The position numbers and the translations under genes were made by a program. This document shows, piece after piece, positions 22,209 to 33,020 of a DNA stretch of 64,000 nucleotides. The notes beneath the pieces were generated by a model. That model searched no databases. It had not been told where the DNA came from and was given only the letters and a program-made list of their open reading frames with translations. Location of the stretch: NCBI GenBank assembly GCA_902635845.1, contig CACPPK010000003.1:1-64000 (forward strand), in the 5' to 3' direction. The stretch's first letter is position 1; every line of letters begins with the position of its first letter. Source of the stretch: an uncultured Pelagibacteraceae bacterium (GTDB taxonomy: Bacteria; Pseudomonadota; Alphaproteobacteria; Pelagibacterales; Pelagibacteraceae).

Positions 22209-24293
22209 ATGGATATTAAAAAAACATCTAATTTAGTTATTAATTTTACATTAAGAAGACTTGCAGAAATATTAGGGATAATAGTGTCTTTAACAGGACT
22301 GTTCCTACTTGCGTCATTGTTAACCTATTCACCAGATGATCCTAATTTTATTTTTCCAGATAATGAAGAAATAAAAAATATTTTTGGATTTCAAGGAAGC
22401 TTTATTTCGGATTTATTTTTTCAATCTATAGGACTAATTTCTTATATATTTTCAATTACTTTAATTATAACTGGTATTAATATATCGGTTAAAAAAAATT
22501 TTTTCTTAATAATTGAAAATATTTTTTTTGCAATAATTTATACTATTCTAGGAACACTATTTCTTAGTCAATTTTATTCAGAAACTTTTACTTTCTACAT
22601 AAATGGAAACGGTGGTTTTGTTGGTTTATACCTGAAACAAACATTTTTAAGTTCATTAATATTAATTAACAAAACTATATTTTATTATATTTTCATAGCT
22701 TTAATTGTGATTTTATTTTTAATTAGTATAAATTTTCAACCTTTAAATTTTTATAATGTAGTTGAAAAATTTATTAGATTTTTATTTAAAAAAAACGAAA
22801 AAGTTTATACAGACAAGAGTGAAATTATAAATGAATATATACCTCAGGAAGAAATAAGAGATCTTATCCAAGAAGATTTGCCATTTATTAAAGCAGAAAA
22901 TAAAAAAGATAATAATGTAAAATTTAAATTACCAAACTTAGAATTACTAAAAAAACCAACAAAAAAAGATAAGGGAAATTTACAAAAAAACGAGGCAAGT
23001 GATCAGGAATTTTTAGAAAAAATTTTGTTAGATTTTGGTGTTAATGGTAAAATAAAAAAAATAAGTCACGGTCCAGTCGTTACTTTAAATGAATTTGAGC
23101 CAGCTGCAGGAGTTAAGGTATCAAAAATAATTAATCTGTCAGATGATATAGCAAGAAATACTAGTTCGGAGTCGGCAAGAATTTCTACAATACCTGGAAG
23201 TAGTACCATCGGCATTGAACTTCCTAATAATACAAGGGAGAATGTTTTTTTAAGCGAAATTTTGAATGACTCTGATTTTAAAAGAAAAGAAATTAAACTT
23301 CCAATTGCCTTAGGTAAAAGTATTTCAGGAGTTCCCATAGTAGGAGATTTATATTCTATGCCACATCTTTTAATTGCTGGTACAACAGGTTCTGGAAAAT
23401 CAGTTTGTATTAATACAATAATTTTGTCTCTTCTATATAGACACACTCCTGACAAATGTAAATTTATTTTGATAGATCCTAAAATGCTAGAACTTTCTAC
23501 TTATGAAGGAATACCTCACTTACTGTGCCCAGTTATAACGGAAGCAAAAAAAGCTGCATCTGTACTAGGTTGGGTTGTGAAGGAAATGGAAAGTAGATAC
23601 AGATTAATGACTAAAGAAGGAGTAAGAAATATTGATGGTTATAACTCTAAACACAAATTACCTATGCCATACATAGTGGTTGTTGTTGATGAGATGTCTG
23701 ATTTAATGCTTGTCGCAGGTAAGGAAATTGAGAATTATATCCAAAAGTTATCTCAAATGGCTAGGGCAGCGGGTATTCATATAATCATGGCCACACAAAG
23801 ACCAAGCGTAGATGTTATTACAGGCACAATAAAAGCAAATTTTCCAACAAGGATCTCTTTTCAGGTTACCTCAAAAATTGATAGCAGAACAATTCTTGGA
23901 GAACAAGGAGCAGAACAATTATTAGGTAAAGGAGATATGCTATACATGTCATCGGCAAATCGAATCGTAAGGATTCACGCACCATTCGTATCTGAAGATG
24001 AGATTGAAAAAATAAATAATTCATTAAGATCACAAGCTGAACCAGATTACGTAGACGAAATATTAAATTTTGCGGATGAAAAAGAAATTGGAGAAAATCA
24101 TAGTCAGGGTGAGAAAGATGAACTTTACAATCAAGCCATAGAAATAATTAGATCTGAAGGTAAAGCTTCAACATCCTTTTTACAAAGAAAACTCCAAATT
24201 GGATATAATAGAGCGGCTAGAATTATTGACATGATGGAAGCTGATGGAATAGTGAGCAAAGCTAATCACGTCGGTAAAAGAGATGTACTTTAA
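22209..24293 (+). CDS. ftsK: DNA translocase FtsK
   Basis: TM-rich N-terminus; LLIAGTTGSGKSVCINT; MATQRPSVDVITGTIKANFPTRISF; C-terminal gamma wHTH. Confidence 0.96.
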   Translation: MDIKKTSNLVINFTLRRLAEILGIIVSLTGLFLLASLLTYSPDDPNFIFPDNEEIKNIFGFQGSFISDLFFQSIGLISYIFSITLIITGINISVKKNFFLIIENIFFAIIYTILGTLFLSQFYSETFTFYINGNGGFVGLYLKQTFLSSLILINKTIFYYIFIALIVILFLISINFQPLNFYNVVEKFIRFLFKKNEKVYTDKSEIINEYIPQEEIRDLIQEDLPFIKAENKKDNNVKFKLPNLELLKKPTKKDKGNLQKNEASDQEFLEKILLDFGVNGKIKKISHGPVVTLNEFEPAAGVKVSKIINLSDDIARNTSSESARISTIPGSSTIGIELPNNTRENVFLSEILNDSDFKRKEIKLPIALGKSISGVPIVGDLYSMPHLLIAGTTGSGKSVCINTIILSLLYRHTPDKCKFILIDPKMLELSTYEGIPHLLCPVITEAKKAASVLGWVVKEMESRYRLMTKEGVRNIDGYNSKHKLPMPYIVVVVDEMSDLMLVAGKEIENYIQKLSQMARAAGIHIIMATQRPSVDVITGTIKANFPTRISFQVTSKIDSRTILGEQGAEQLLGKGDMLYMSSANRIVRIHAPFVSEDEIEKINNSLRSQAEPDYVDEILNFADEKEIGENHSQGEKDELYNQAIEIIRSEGKASTSFLQRKLQIGYNRAARIIDMMEADGIVSKANHVGKRDVL

Positions 24294-24841
24294 TGTTAAA
24301 ATATTTTTCTATATTTTTTTTATTAATTTCAACTTGTTATTCTAATGCTGAAATAAAAGATAAAATAATCCAAAATTTAAAAAATACTTATAACCTAGAT
24401 TTTAAATTTGAGCAGAATATAAATGGAAAAATAGAAAATGGAAATTGTACAATTGAATATCCAAAAAAAATCTTTTGCAAATATGCCAGAAGTAATAATA
24501 AAATTTTAGTATCAAACGGAAGATCTTTAGTGATAAAAACAATCACTAGTTATTATAGATATCCACTTCACAAAACTCCTTTAAATTTAATTTTAGATAA
24601 AGATTACCTTATAACGCAAATTTATAGCCTAGAAGAAAGAATTGTAGACGGTAATTTGGTAAATTATACAATTAAACAAAAAAATCAGGAAATAAATGTT
24701 TTTTTTGACAATGAAACTTTTAACTTAATTGGTTGGCAAAATACTGATGCATATCAAAATTTTAATATTACCTTTCTATCATCAATCAGAAAAAATAGAG
24801 TGCTAGCAAAGAATTTATTTAACTTACCTTCTCAAAATTAA
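24293..24841 (+). CDS. lolA: Outer membrane lipoprotein carrier protein LolA family
   Basis: Signal peptide, FKFEQNINGKIENGNCTIEYPKKIFCKYARSNNKILVSNG; downstream of ftsK. Confidence 0.8.
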   Translation: MLKYFSIFFLLISTCYSNAEIKDKIIQNLKNTYNLDFKFEQNINGKIENGNCTIEYPKKIFCKYARSNNKILVSNGRSLVIKTITSYYRYPLHKTPLNLILDKDYLITQIYSLEERIVDGNLVNYTIKQKNQEINVFFDNETFNLIGWQNTDAYQNFNITFLSSIRKNRVLAKNLFNLPSQN

Positions 24842-25341
24842 ATTTTTAAGACCTCTGATTTGTAAATTTTCATACCTCTAGAAATATAGTTGTTTAATGC
24901 ATTTCTGTGATCTAATGAACACGTATGAACCCAAACACGATTTATACTATTTTGGAATGATTTTTTAATTGCTTCAGATAATAAATATGAGCCTAATTTT
25001 TTATTTTGATATTCTTCTAAAATTCCAAAATATGCGATTTCTGTTTCATTATTTTCTGGATGAAAAATTAACTCAAAAAATCCAACTAAATCATCTTTAT
25101 TTTTAAACACGTATGAATTAACATTTTTAGAGGAAACATAATTAATCCATTTTTCTTCTGACCAAGTTAATCTATCTATCCATTTATGTTTTTTACCAAC
25201 ATTCTTATAAAAAAATTTATTTAATTGAAAATTTATAGGTTCAATTAAACTCAAAGAATAATGTTCTGATGGTTTGTTTCCCTCATTTAGATCCTGAAGT
25301 GAGTTTATTTCTAGATAATTTCTTTTAACTTCTTCTGTCAC
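24838..25341 (-). CDS. GNAT-family N-acetyltransferase
   Basis: EIAYFGILEEYQNKKLGSYLLSEAIKKSF; HTCSLDHRNALNNYISRGMKIYKSE. Confidence 0.85.
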   Translation of the reverse strand: MTEEVKRNYLEINSLQDLNEGNKPSEHYSLSLIEPINFQLNKFFYKNVGKKHKWIDRLTWSEEKWINYVSSKNVNSYVFKNKDDLVGFFELIFHPENNETEIAYFGILEEYQNKKLGSYLLSEAIKKSFQNSINRVWVHTCSLDHRNALNNYISRGMKIYKSEVLKI

Positions 25342-25703
25342 TCAACCATTTTCCCAACTCTTTCACCTCCAAATAAATGAAAGTGTAAATGAGGTACCTC
25401 TTGACCACCATGATCACTTATGTTTGCCAAAGCTCTGTAACCTTTGCCAATTTCTGTTGAAATACCAAGCTTTTTAGCAACTATGTTAATACCTTTAATT
25501 AGTCCAACAATTTCTTCTGACCTGGCATTTAAACTAAAATCGTCTAAATCAATGTATTTTCCTTTAGGAATTACAAGGGCATGAATTTTTTTTTGTGGGC
25601 TAATGTCGTGAAATGACAAAACAAATTCATCCTCATAAATTTTGTTACAAGGTATCTCTCCACGCAGAATTTTTGCAAAAATATTATTATCGTCGTAACT
25701 CAT
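25338..25703 (-). CDS. HIT family protein
   Basis: NIFAKILRGEIPCNKIYEDE; HGGQEVPHLHFHLFGG (HxHxHxx). Confidence 0.94.
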   Translation of the reverse strand: MSYDDNNIFAKILRGEIPCNKIYEDEFVLSFHDISPQKKIHALVIPKGKYIDLDDFSLNARSEEIVGLIKGINIVAKKLGISTEIGKGYRALANISDHGGQEVPHLHFHLFGGERVGKMVE

Positions 25704-25972
25704 TTTTTTCTTTTTTCTAGTTCTGACATCACATCCTCAATTTTTATATCATTAGATTCAAGATATATTAGCAAATGGTAGAAAACATCTGCAGCTTCAT
25801 GAATTTTATTAGAGTTTTCCTCTACAGCCTCAATCAATTCATTAACCTCCTCTAAAACTTTCGCCTTGCTTAATGATTTGTCAGTAAGCAGCTTATTAGT
25901 GTACGAACCTTCCACAGGTGAAGATTTTCTTTCTCGTGCAAGTTTAATTAAATTTTCTAATGTATTAAACAT
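25700..25972 (-). CDS. hisE: Phosphoribosyl-ATP pyrophosphatase
   Basis: KVLEEVNELIEAVEENSNKIHEAADVFYHLLIYLE; next to hisF. Confidence 0.93.
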   Translation of the reverse strand: MFNTLENLIKLARERKSSPVEGSYTNKLLTDKSLSKAKVLEEVNELIEAVEENSNKIHEAADVFYHLLIYLESNDIKIEDVMSELEKRKK

Positions 25973-25973
25973 A

Positions 25974-26729
25974 TTAAATTCTAACAGGAATTCCTTTTGA
26001 ATCCAAATATTCCTTAGCTTCTTTTACTGAATGTTTGCCGTAGTGAAATATTGATGCAGCTAATAAAGCGCTGGCATTTCCTAATTTAATTCCATCTACC
26101 AAATGATCTAAGTTTCCAACTCCACCAGATGCAATTATTGGAATATTTACCTTTGAAGATATCTTATACATTAGATCAATATCATAACCAACTTGAGTAC
26201 CATCTCTATCCATAGAAGTAACTAGAAGCTCGCCTGCTCCACTATCTTCCATTTTTTTTGCAAATTCTATTGCATCGATGTCAGTATTATTTCTTCCACC
26301 ATGGGTGAAAATTTCCCATTTGTCTCCACTTTTTTTAGCATCTATCGCTACCACAATACATTGTGACCCAAATTTTTTAGAACTTTCTACTACTACTTCT
26401 GGATTTTGAACTGCAGCAGTATTGATTGATACTTTATCTGCACCACAGTTCAGTAGTTTATTTATATCCTCAACACTTCTAACACCACCTCCAACTGTCA
26501 AAGGTACAAAACATTTCTTCGAGGTTTTCTCTACTACATCGTAAATAGTATCTCTATTTTCATTTGATGCAGTAATATCTAAAAAGCAAATTTCATCTGC
26601 TCCACCGTCTGAATAAATTTTTGCTTGTTCGACTGGATCGCCTGCATCCTGCAGATCAACAAAGTTAATTCCTTTTACAACACGTCCATTTTTGACGTCT
26701 AAACATGGTATAATTCTATTTTTAAGCAT
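25974..26729 (-). CDS. hisF: Imidazole glycerol phosphate synthase subunit HisF
   Basis: [34 protein letters not shown]. Confidence 0.97.
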   Translation of the reverse strand: MLKNRIIPCLDVKNGRVVKGINFVDLQDAGDPVEQAKIYSDGGADEICFLDITASNENRDTIYDVVEKTSKKCFVPLTVGGGVRSVEDINKLLNCGADKVSINTAAVQNPEVVVESSKKFGSQCIVVAIDAKKSGDKWEIFTHGGRNNTDIDAIEFAKKMEDSGAGELLVTSMDRDGTQVGYDIDLMYKISSKVNIPIIASGGVGNLDHLVDGIKLGNASALLAASIFHYGKHSVKEAKEYLDSKGIPVRI

Positions 26730-27447
26730 CTAATACCTTCACTAATTCATCCAATTTAATATCACCATCATAGATAGCTTTTCCGACTATAATACCCTCA
26801 ATATTCTTATTATTTAGTTCCCTAGCTTTTTTAATATCATCAATTGATGAAACTCCCCCCGATATAATTACTGGACAATTGGATGTATTAGCGACCTTAG
26901 CAGTTTCTTCAAGATTGGGACCTTGCTTCATCCCATCTCTATTGATATCAGTGTAAATCAATCTACTTGCGCCAAAATCATTCACTTCTTTTAAATAATC
27001 CAAAGTTAATTGATTAGAATTTTCTTTCCAGCCAGAAACAGACAAATAACCATCTTTAGCATCCAAACCTAATGCAACTTTGTTTGGAAATTTTTCACAA
27101 GCTTCTTTTAAAAAATCTTTATCTTTTATAGCTGCACTTCCTAAAATTACTTTTTCAACACCAGCATCAACATACTTCTTTATACTTTCAAAGTTTCTTA
27201 CTCCTCCACCAATTTCAATTTTAAAATCAAATTTAGTTACTATTTCTTGAATAATATCCAAATTAACTGTTTCTCCAGTTAAAGCTCCGTCTAAATCAAC
27301 TATATGCAAATTTTTAAAATTATGATCTTTATATTTTCCTGCTTGTTCAACTGGAGACATTTCATACTCAGTTTTGTTTTCAAAATCTCCTTTAACTAAT
27401 CTTACGCACTTTTTATCTTTAATATCTATTGCTGGAAATATTTTCAT
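26722..27447 (-). CDS. hisA: ProFAR isomerase HisA
   Basis: [35 protein letters not shown]. Confidence 0.96.
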   Translation of the reverse strand: MKIFPAIDIKDKKCVRLVKGDFENKTEYEMSPVEQAGKYKDHNFKNLHIVDLDGALTGETVNLDIIQEIVTKFDFKIEIGGGVRNFESIKKYVDAGVEKVILGSAAIKDKDFLKEACEKFPNKVALGLDAKDGYLSVSGWKENSNQLTLDYLKEVNDFGASRLIYTDINRDGMKQGPNLEETAKVANTSNCPVIISGGVSSIDDIKKARELNNKNIEGIIVGKAIYDGDIKLDELVKVLDA

Positions 27448-27448
27448 T

Positions 27449-28075
27449 TTATAAATTTATAAAATTATCAATTATTTTAAGCCCAATTTTATCACTTTTC
27501 TCAGGGTGAAATTGAGTTCCAAAAATATTTTCCTTTTCAACAGAGCAAACAATATTCGATGAATAATCTGTTGTTGCAGAAATTACATTTTTATCTTCTG
27601 GAACAAATTCGTAGCTATGTACAAAATACATGTGGGATTTATTTTCAATATCTTTAAAAATTTTACTGTCTTTCGTTATATTAATTTCATTCCAACCAAT
27701 ATGAGGAAGTTTAAATTTTCCTTTTTGGTTATCTATTTTTGATACTTTACCCGATATCCAACCAAGCCCTTTGGTTTCTATTTCCTCATATCCGATATCT
27801 GCAAACATCTGTAATCCAACACAAATACCAAGCAACGGTTTTTTATTATTAATTGCAAATTCATTTAGTGTATCGACTAGACCATTAATATTGATTAATG
27901 CATCAACACAACTTTTAAACGAACCCTGCCCTGGTAAAACAACTTTGTCTGAAGATTTTATCCTTTTTAAATCTGATGTTACCTTGATATTCACTTTATC
28001 TTTGGCAACTTCTTTAAAAGAGTTTATTACCGAGCTTATATTGCCCGAATTATAATCAACAATTGTGACGTTCAT
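27449..28075 (-). CDS. hisH: Imidazole glycerol phosphate synthase subunit HisH
   Basis: VDYNSGNISS, PLLGICVGLQMF, FGTQFHPEKS. Confidence 0.96.
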   Translation of the reverse strand: MNVTIVDYNSGNISSVINSFKEVAKDKVNIKVTSDLKRIKSSDKVVLPGQGSFKSCVDALININGLVDTLNEFAINNKKPLLGICVGLQMFADIGYEEIETKGLGWISGKVSKIDNQKGKFKLPHIGWNEINITKDSKIFKDIENKSHMYFVHSYEFVPEDKNVISATTDYSSNIVCSVEKENIFGTQFHPEKSDKIGLKIIDNFINL

Positions 28076-28080
28076 TAAAC

Positions 28081-28671
28081 TTATAATGATCCTTTAGTGG
28101 ATGGAATGCTTTTCTTGTTTCTTGGATCCATCTCTAATGCAGCTCTTAATGATCTTGCTAATGCTTTATAACAAGACTCGATTATGTGGTGGCTATTATC
28201 ACCATAAATATTTTCTACGTGCATAGTAATACCGGCAGATTGGGAGAAGGCTTGGAACCATTCTTTAAATAACTCAGTATCCATCTCTCCAAGTTTCTCA
28301 ACTTTTAATTTTACTTTCCAAATCAAATAGGGTCTGTTTGAAATATCAATAGCTACTCTTGTTAATGTTTCGTCCATTGGAATAACTGTGTGCGCATATC
28401 TTTTTATTCCTACAAATTTTTTAGCAGCTTTCTTTAAGGCCTCACCTATTGCAATACCTGTGTCCTCTGTTGTGTGATGGAGATCAATATGAGTATCTCC
28501 TTTTGCTTTAACTTTTATATCGATTAAGGAATGCTTTGATAATTGCTCAAGCATATGATTCAGGAAACCTATGCCAGTGTCAATTTGGTACTTACCTTTA
28601 CCATCAATATTTACTTCAACATTAATGCTGGTTTCTTTTGTTTTTCGAGATACTTTTCCTTTTCTAGCCAT
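28081..28671 (-). CDS. hisB: Imidazoleglycerol-phosphate dehydratase
   Basis: [52 protein letters not shown]. Confidence 0.97.
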   Translation of the reverse strand: MARKGKVSRKTKETSINVEVNIDGKGKYQIDTGIGFLNHMLEQLSKHSLIDIKVKAKGDTHIDLHHTTEDTGIAIGEALKKAAKKFVGIKRYAHTVIPMDETLTRVAIDISNRPYLIWKVKLKVEKLGEMDTELFKEWFQAFSQSAGITMHVENIYGDNSHHIIESCYKALARSLRAALEMDPRNKKSIPSTKGSL

Positions 28672-28725
28672 ATATTTTTAATGGTATACATACATAATCC
28701 CACTATATCAATATCAGTCTGAACA

Positions 28726-28753
28726 CTTGAAGTATCAAAAATAGTTACCATTT
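28726..28753 (+). promoter_or_regulatory. RpoH (sigma32)-like promoter of hslVU
   Basis: CTTGAAG-N14-ACCATTT versus sigma32 CTTGAAA-N13..15-CCCATNT; 7 nt upstream of hslV ATG. Confidence 0.6.
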
Positions 28754-28760
28754 ATTAGGT

Positions 28761-29276
28761 ATGACAACAATTGTGCTAGTTAGAAAAAATAATGAGGTAG
28801 TGGTTGCGGGTGATGGACAAGTAAGTATGGGAAATACAGTTGTAAAAAGCACTGCTTCAAAAGTGAGAAAAATTGAAAAGAGAGATGTGGTGGCAGGATT
28901 TGCAGGTTCGACCGCAGATGCTTTAACTTTATTTGAAAGACTAGAAGGAAAACTTGAAAAACACGCAGGAAATTTATCAAGAGCAGCTGTTGAACTGGCT
29001 AAAGATTGGAGAACAGATAAATATTTAAGAAGATTAGAAGCTCTTATGGCTGTAGGAGACAAAAACAATAGCTATATTATTTCTGGAACAGGTGATGTAT
29101 TAGAACCAGAAGGAGATGTTATTGGAATAGGGTCTGGTGGAAATTATGCACTAGCTGCTGGGAAAGTTTTGATGGAGGGTGCTATGTCTGCTGAAGAAGT
29201 TGCAAAAAAAGCTATCAAAGTAGCAGCTGAAATATGTGTTTTTACAAATGATAATGTTAAAATTGAGAAAATTTAA
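28761..29276 (+). CDS. hslV: ATP-dependent protease subunit HslV
   Basis: [24 protein letters not shown] (catalytic Thr after Met), [13 protein letters not shown]. Confidence 0.97.
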   Translation: MTTIVLVRKNNEVVVAGDGQVSMGNTVVKSTASKVRKIEKRDVVAGFAGSTADALTLFERLEGKLEKHAGNLSRAAVELAKDWRTDKYLRRLEALMAVGDKNNSYIISGTGDVLEPEGDVIGIGSGGNYALAAGKVLMEGAMSAEEVAKKAIKVAAEICVFTNDNVKIEKI

Positions 29277-30649
29277 TGGATAAATCAAACGTAACGCAGC
29301 TTCATCCCAAAGATAAAAATCAAAAAGAAGAAACTTCTTTAGTAAGTTCTTTATCTCCAAGAGAGATTGTATCCGAGTTAGATAGATTTGTTGTTGGACA
29401 AAATAAAGCAAAAAGAGCCGTTGCTGTTGCTTTAAGAAATAGATGGAGAAGGCAAGCTCTTAAAGGCGAAATGAAAAATGAGGTTTTACCAAAAAATATT
29501 TTAATGATCGGACCGACAGGAGTAGGAAAAACCGAGATATCTAGAAGATTATCAAAATTAGCAGAGGCTCCTTTTGTAAAAGTCGAAGCTACAAGATTTA
29601 CTGAGGTTGGTTACGTTGGAAGAGATGTTGAACAAATCGTAAGAGATTTAATTGAAATAGCCATCTCAATGGAAAAAGTAAAAAAAAGAAAAGAAGTTTT
29701 TGCTCAAGCACAAAAAGCAGCGGAGGAAAAAGTTTTAGATGCTTTAGTTGGAAAAAAAGCAAGTTTAGCAACAAGAGAAAGTTTTAGAAAAAGATTAAGA
29801 AACGGTGATTTGGATGATAATGAGATCGAAATAGCTGTGAGTGACACAGGTTCTGGTGGTGCCTCTTTTGAAATTCCTGGTATGCCTGGTGCAAATGTTG
29901 GAATGATTAACATTGGTGAAATGATTGGAAAATCGATGGGCAATAAGGAAAAAAAGAAAAAAATGACAGTAAAAGAATCTCATGAAATTTTAATTAATGA
30001 TGAGTCAGATAAATTAATAGAACAAGATAAAATTATCAAAGCTGCTAAACTTTCAACTGAAAATAATGGAATAGTATTCTTGGATGAAATTGATAAAATT
30101 TCAGCAAGAACTGATAGAGTTGGCGGTGATGTATCAAGAGAAGGTGTTCAAAGAGATTTATTACCTTTAATTGAGGGAACGACAGTTAATACAAAACATG
30201 GTCCAATTAAAACAGATCACATTTTATTTATTGCTTCTGGAGCGTTTCAGCTTGCTAAACCATCTGATTTACTTCCTGAATTACAAGGAAGATTGCCAAT
30301 CAGAGTAGAACTTGAGGCTTTAACTAGTGAAGATTTTAAGAGAATTTTAAGAGAACCTGATTTTAGTTTAATTAAACAGTATGTGGCGTTATTAAAAACT
30401 GAAAATGTTGATTTAGAGTTTTCAGATGATGGTATAGATGCTATCGCCAATATAGCTTCAGAGGTAAATGCTACAGTTGAAAATATTGGAGCAAGACGAT
30501 TACATACAATAATTGAAAAAATATTAGACGAGATAAGTTTTACAGCAACAGATAGATCTGGAGAAAAAATTATAATTAATAAGGAATATATTAATAATAA
30601 TTTAGATAATTTAGTTAAGGATACAGATTTGTCTAAATTTATCCTTTGA
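29276..30649 (+). CDS. hslU: ATP-dependent protease ATPase subunit HslU
   Basis: [53 protein letters not shown]. Confidence 0.97.
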   Translation: MDKSNVTQLHPKDKNQKEETSLVSSLSPREIVSELDRFVVGQNKAKRAVAVALRNRWRRQALKGEMKNEVLPKNILMIGPTGVGKTEISRRLSKLAEAPFVKVEATRFTEVGYVGRDVEQIVRDLIEIAISMEKVKKRKEVFAQAQKAAEEKVLDALVGKKASLATRESFRKRLRNGDLDDNEIEIAVSDTGSGGASFEIPGMPGANVGMINIGEMIGKSMGNKEKKKKMTVKESHEILINDESDKLIEQDKIIKAAKLSTENNGIVFLDEIDKISARTDRVGGDVSREGVQRDLLPLIEGTTVNTKHGPIKTDHILFIASGAFQLAKPSDLLPELQGRLPIRVELEALTSEDFKRILREPDFSLIKQYVALLKTENVDLEFSDDGIDAIANIASEVNATVENIGARRLHTIIEKILDEISFTATDRSGEKIIINKEYINNNLDNLVKDTDLSKFIL

Positions 30650-30653
30650 CAAA

Positions 30654-31514
30654 TTATATATAACTAAGCTCCTTTAGCTCGTTTTTAAATTCTCTTTCTA
30701 TTTTATCTTTAAAATTTTTTGCAAGCTGATCTGGCTTATTTTCCTTTGGACCATATTTAAAAAAAGTAATATTGTTTCCCTCTTTATCTTTTACCGCTTC
30801 AGGAAATCCCTGCTCTGTTTCTAGTTTTTGCATCTCGTTAAAAGTCGTACTGTTTAATGTATTTTTTAATTTTAAATTATCTATCTTGAAATCTAATTTT
30901 CCCAAAGTGTGGATGAAACTTAGAATTTTGATTAAATTCTTTTCTGGGTCGGAAACTAAATCCTCATACTTAATTAAAAAATATTTTTTTAATTTTTTAA
31001 ATTCTTTCCAACTATTATAATTTGAAGCCCATGAGCCCATATGAGTTATACGCCTTTCATCATTATTTTTTGAATGTATCGTTGCTTCTGTAAGTGTACT
31101 AAAATTCAACATTTTGTCTAAGGTGTCCTCTAAAGACAATTGATGATGATTTGCAAAAGATTTTATAATTGTTCTTGGATCTCTAACAACATAAATTACT
31201 CCCAAGCTATTACTTAAATCTGTAAATTTGTACCCATTAATATCGTGAAAACCAGAGTGAGTTTTCATAAATCTAATTTTATTCTTGTTTTCTAAATTTA
31301 TCTTATTCTGTACATTCATATAATTTTTGACAAGCTCTAAATCATTTGAGGTATCAACACCAAACTTTTTAAATAAACTAACTGATGGAAATTGTTTTAT
31401 TTGCTTTAAAGAGCTCAGCTGAAAATTACCATCTTCAGTAAACAAATAAGATGATAGCAAGGATCTTAGATATGTATTACCACTTTTTGGATAAGATGCT
31501 AACCAAATGATCAT
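30654..31514 (-). CDS. PAPS-dependent sulfotransferase-like protein
   Basis: MIIWLASYPKSGNTYLRSLL (5'-PSB), IYVVRDPRTIIKSFANH (3'-PB), KYEDLVSDPEK. Confidence 0.85.
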   Translation of the reverse strand: MIIWLASYPKSGNTYLRSLLSSYLFTEDGNFQLSSLKQIKQFPSVSLFKKFGVDTSNDLELVKNYMNVQNKINLENKNKIRFMKTHSGFHDINGYKFTDLSNSLGVIYVVRDPRTIIKSFANHHQLSLEDTLDKMLNFSTLTEATIHSKNNDERRITHMGSWASNYNSWKEFKKLKKYFLIKYEDLVSDPEKNLIKILSFIHTLGKLDFKIDNLKLKNTLNSTTFNEMQKLETEQGFPEAVKDKEGNNITFFKYGPKENKPDQLAKNFKDKIEREFKNELKELSYI

Positions 31515-31939
31515 TAAAGTTTATTATCATAATTTTTTTTTAAAAAAATATAAAAAGCACCCCCTCCTCCATCTTCTAATTTAGCATCTTTAATTTCATT
31601 AATAAGATTCATCAAGTTCCTATTATTAGAAATAAATTCTGGAACAGAATATTTTAAAATACCAAGTTCTTTTGATACGTAAGGATCTTTCTCATTATCA
31701 GAATGAAGCCCTTTCCCGGTTACAACAATTATTTTGCTGATATTATCTATATATGACTTTTTTATAAATTTCTCTATAATTTTGTTGGCTTCATCCAAAG
31801 AGTAACCATGGAGATCTATTGATCTTGTTTTAATAATTTTTTTTTTACTATTTTGTAAATCTTTATTGGGAAGCTTTTCACCTTTATTTATAAAGTTTAA
31901 CCAATCTTTTTTATCTTTATCTGAAATATCGTTACTCAA
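31514..31939 (-). CDS. Smr domain protein
   Basis: SIDLHGYSLDEANKIIEKFI; VVTGKGLHS. Confidence 0.9.
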   Translation of the reverse strand: MSNDISDKDKKDWLNFINKGEKLPNKDLQNSKKKIIKTRSIDLHGYSLDEANKIIEKFIKKSYIDNISKIIVVTGKGLHSDNEKDPYVSKELGILKYSVPEFISNNRNLMNLINEIKDAKLEDGGGGAFYIFLKKNYDNKL

Positions 31940-32581
31940 TTATGTTAAAATATTAACAAGCTGCCAATTAGGATTTGAAGATGTAGTATCTCTTGAAAAA
32001 ACCCAGGTATCATAAATTTTTTTAATTTTCTCTGGGTCTCCTGAAATTATTTTTTTTTCTTTATCTTTTATACAAGTTATTACTTCAGCTATAAAATCAA
32101 CTGTAACATTCAATATTTTACCTATTTTTTTATGTTCTTTTATAGTTGCAGAATTTATTCCTATAAAAGTTATTTCTGCGTAATGACCTCTTCCACTTCG
32201 TTCTTTTAGAGCATCATTAAATTGATCATATATTTTTGAATTTAAAAGTGGCTTGCTTTCAACTATTTTATTATCATTATCACTAAAATCAGTAATTATT
32301 GTTTCATAAGCAATTTTTGCTCCTTTTAGGAATTCTTTTTGAGCATCATCATCAAAGTTATCGTTAACTTTTTTTGGCTGATCTAAATTTTTTATATTTT
32401 TTAAAACTTCTTTAATCTGTGGATTAGCTTTACCCTCGAAGCCAGTTCTTTTGCCTAGAATACCTCTTAGTCTCAAAAAGATAAACCCGGCTATCATTGC
32501 CAACAAAATAATATCGATATATTCAAAGCTATAATTCATATCATTATAGTAATTACTCTGTTGATTAATTTCAACCAGCAA
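31940..32581 (-). CDS. Tim44-like domain protein
   Basis: N-terminal TM, FLKGAKIAYETIITDFSDND, C-terminal EKIKKIYDTWVFSRDTTSSNPNWQLV. Confidence 0.88.
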   Translation of the reverse strand: MLVEINQQSNYYNDMNYSFEYIDIILLAMIAGFIFLRLRGILGKRTGFEGKANPQIKEVLKNIKNLDQPKKVNDNFDDDAQKEFLKGAKIAYETIITDFSDNDNKIVESKPLLNSKIYDQFNDALKERSGRGHYAEITFIGINSATIKEHKKIGKILNVTVDFIAEVITCIKDKEKKIISGDPEKIKKIYDTWVFSRDTTSSNPNWQLVNILT

Positions 32582-32597
32582 TTTAGATTAGGGTCAA

Positions 32598-33020
32598 ATG
32601 AACTCAATTTTATTTTTTATAATCTTCATACCGATTGTTGAAATATATCTTTTGATTAAAATTGGATCTCAAATTGGTGCAATTACTACAATTTTGTTAA
32701 TATTTACAACTGCTATTGTTGGGATTTACTACGCTAAATATGAAGGTCTTAATACTTTAAAATCTGGAATTTTTCAATTAAGCAAAAATGAGGCTCCTGC
32801 ATATGAAATAATTTCTGGAGCTGCAATTGCATTTGCCGCTCTGCTTTTAATAATACCAGGATTTTTGACGGATTTAGTAGGTTTTTTAATGATCTTTCCA
32901 CCAAGTAGAAAATTTTTATTTAACAAATTGTCTAAAAGATTTGACCATAAAAAAAAGAAAAATGATTATATAGATGGTGATTTTGAAGATATACAAGATG
33001 ACGATGACAGAAAAATATAA
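32598..33020 (+). CDS. fxsA: FxsA family membrane protein
   Basis: IPIVEIYLLIKIGSQIGAITTILLIFTTAIVG; LLIIPGFLTDLVGFLMIFPPSR. Confidence 0.88.
   Translation: MNSILFFIIFIPIVEIYLLIKIGSQIGAITTILLIFTTAIVGIYYAKYEGLNTLKSGIFQLSKNEAPAYEIISGAAIAFAALLLIIPGFLTDLVGFLMIFPPSRKFLFNKLSKRFDHKKKKNDYIDGDFEDIQDDDDRKI

Noticed and set aside
23066-23455. 129-aa reverse ORF inside ftsK
   Set aside because: Antisense of the conserved motor domain; no domain signature or own promoter evidence.
28745-29411. Reverse ORFs overlapping hslV and the start of hslU
   Set aside because: Antisense to well-supported CDS; hydrophobic low-complexity products.
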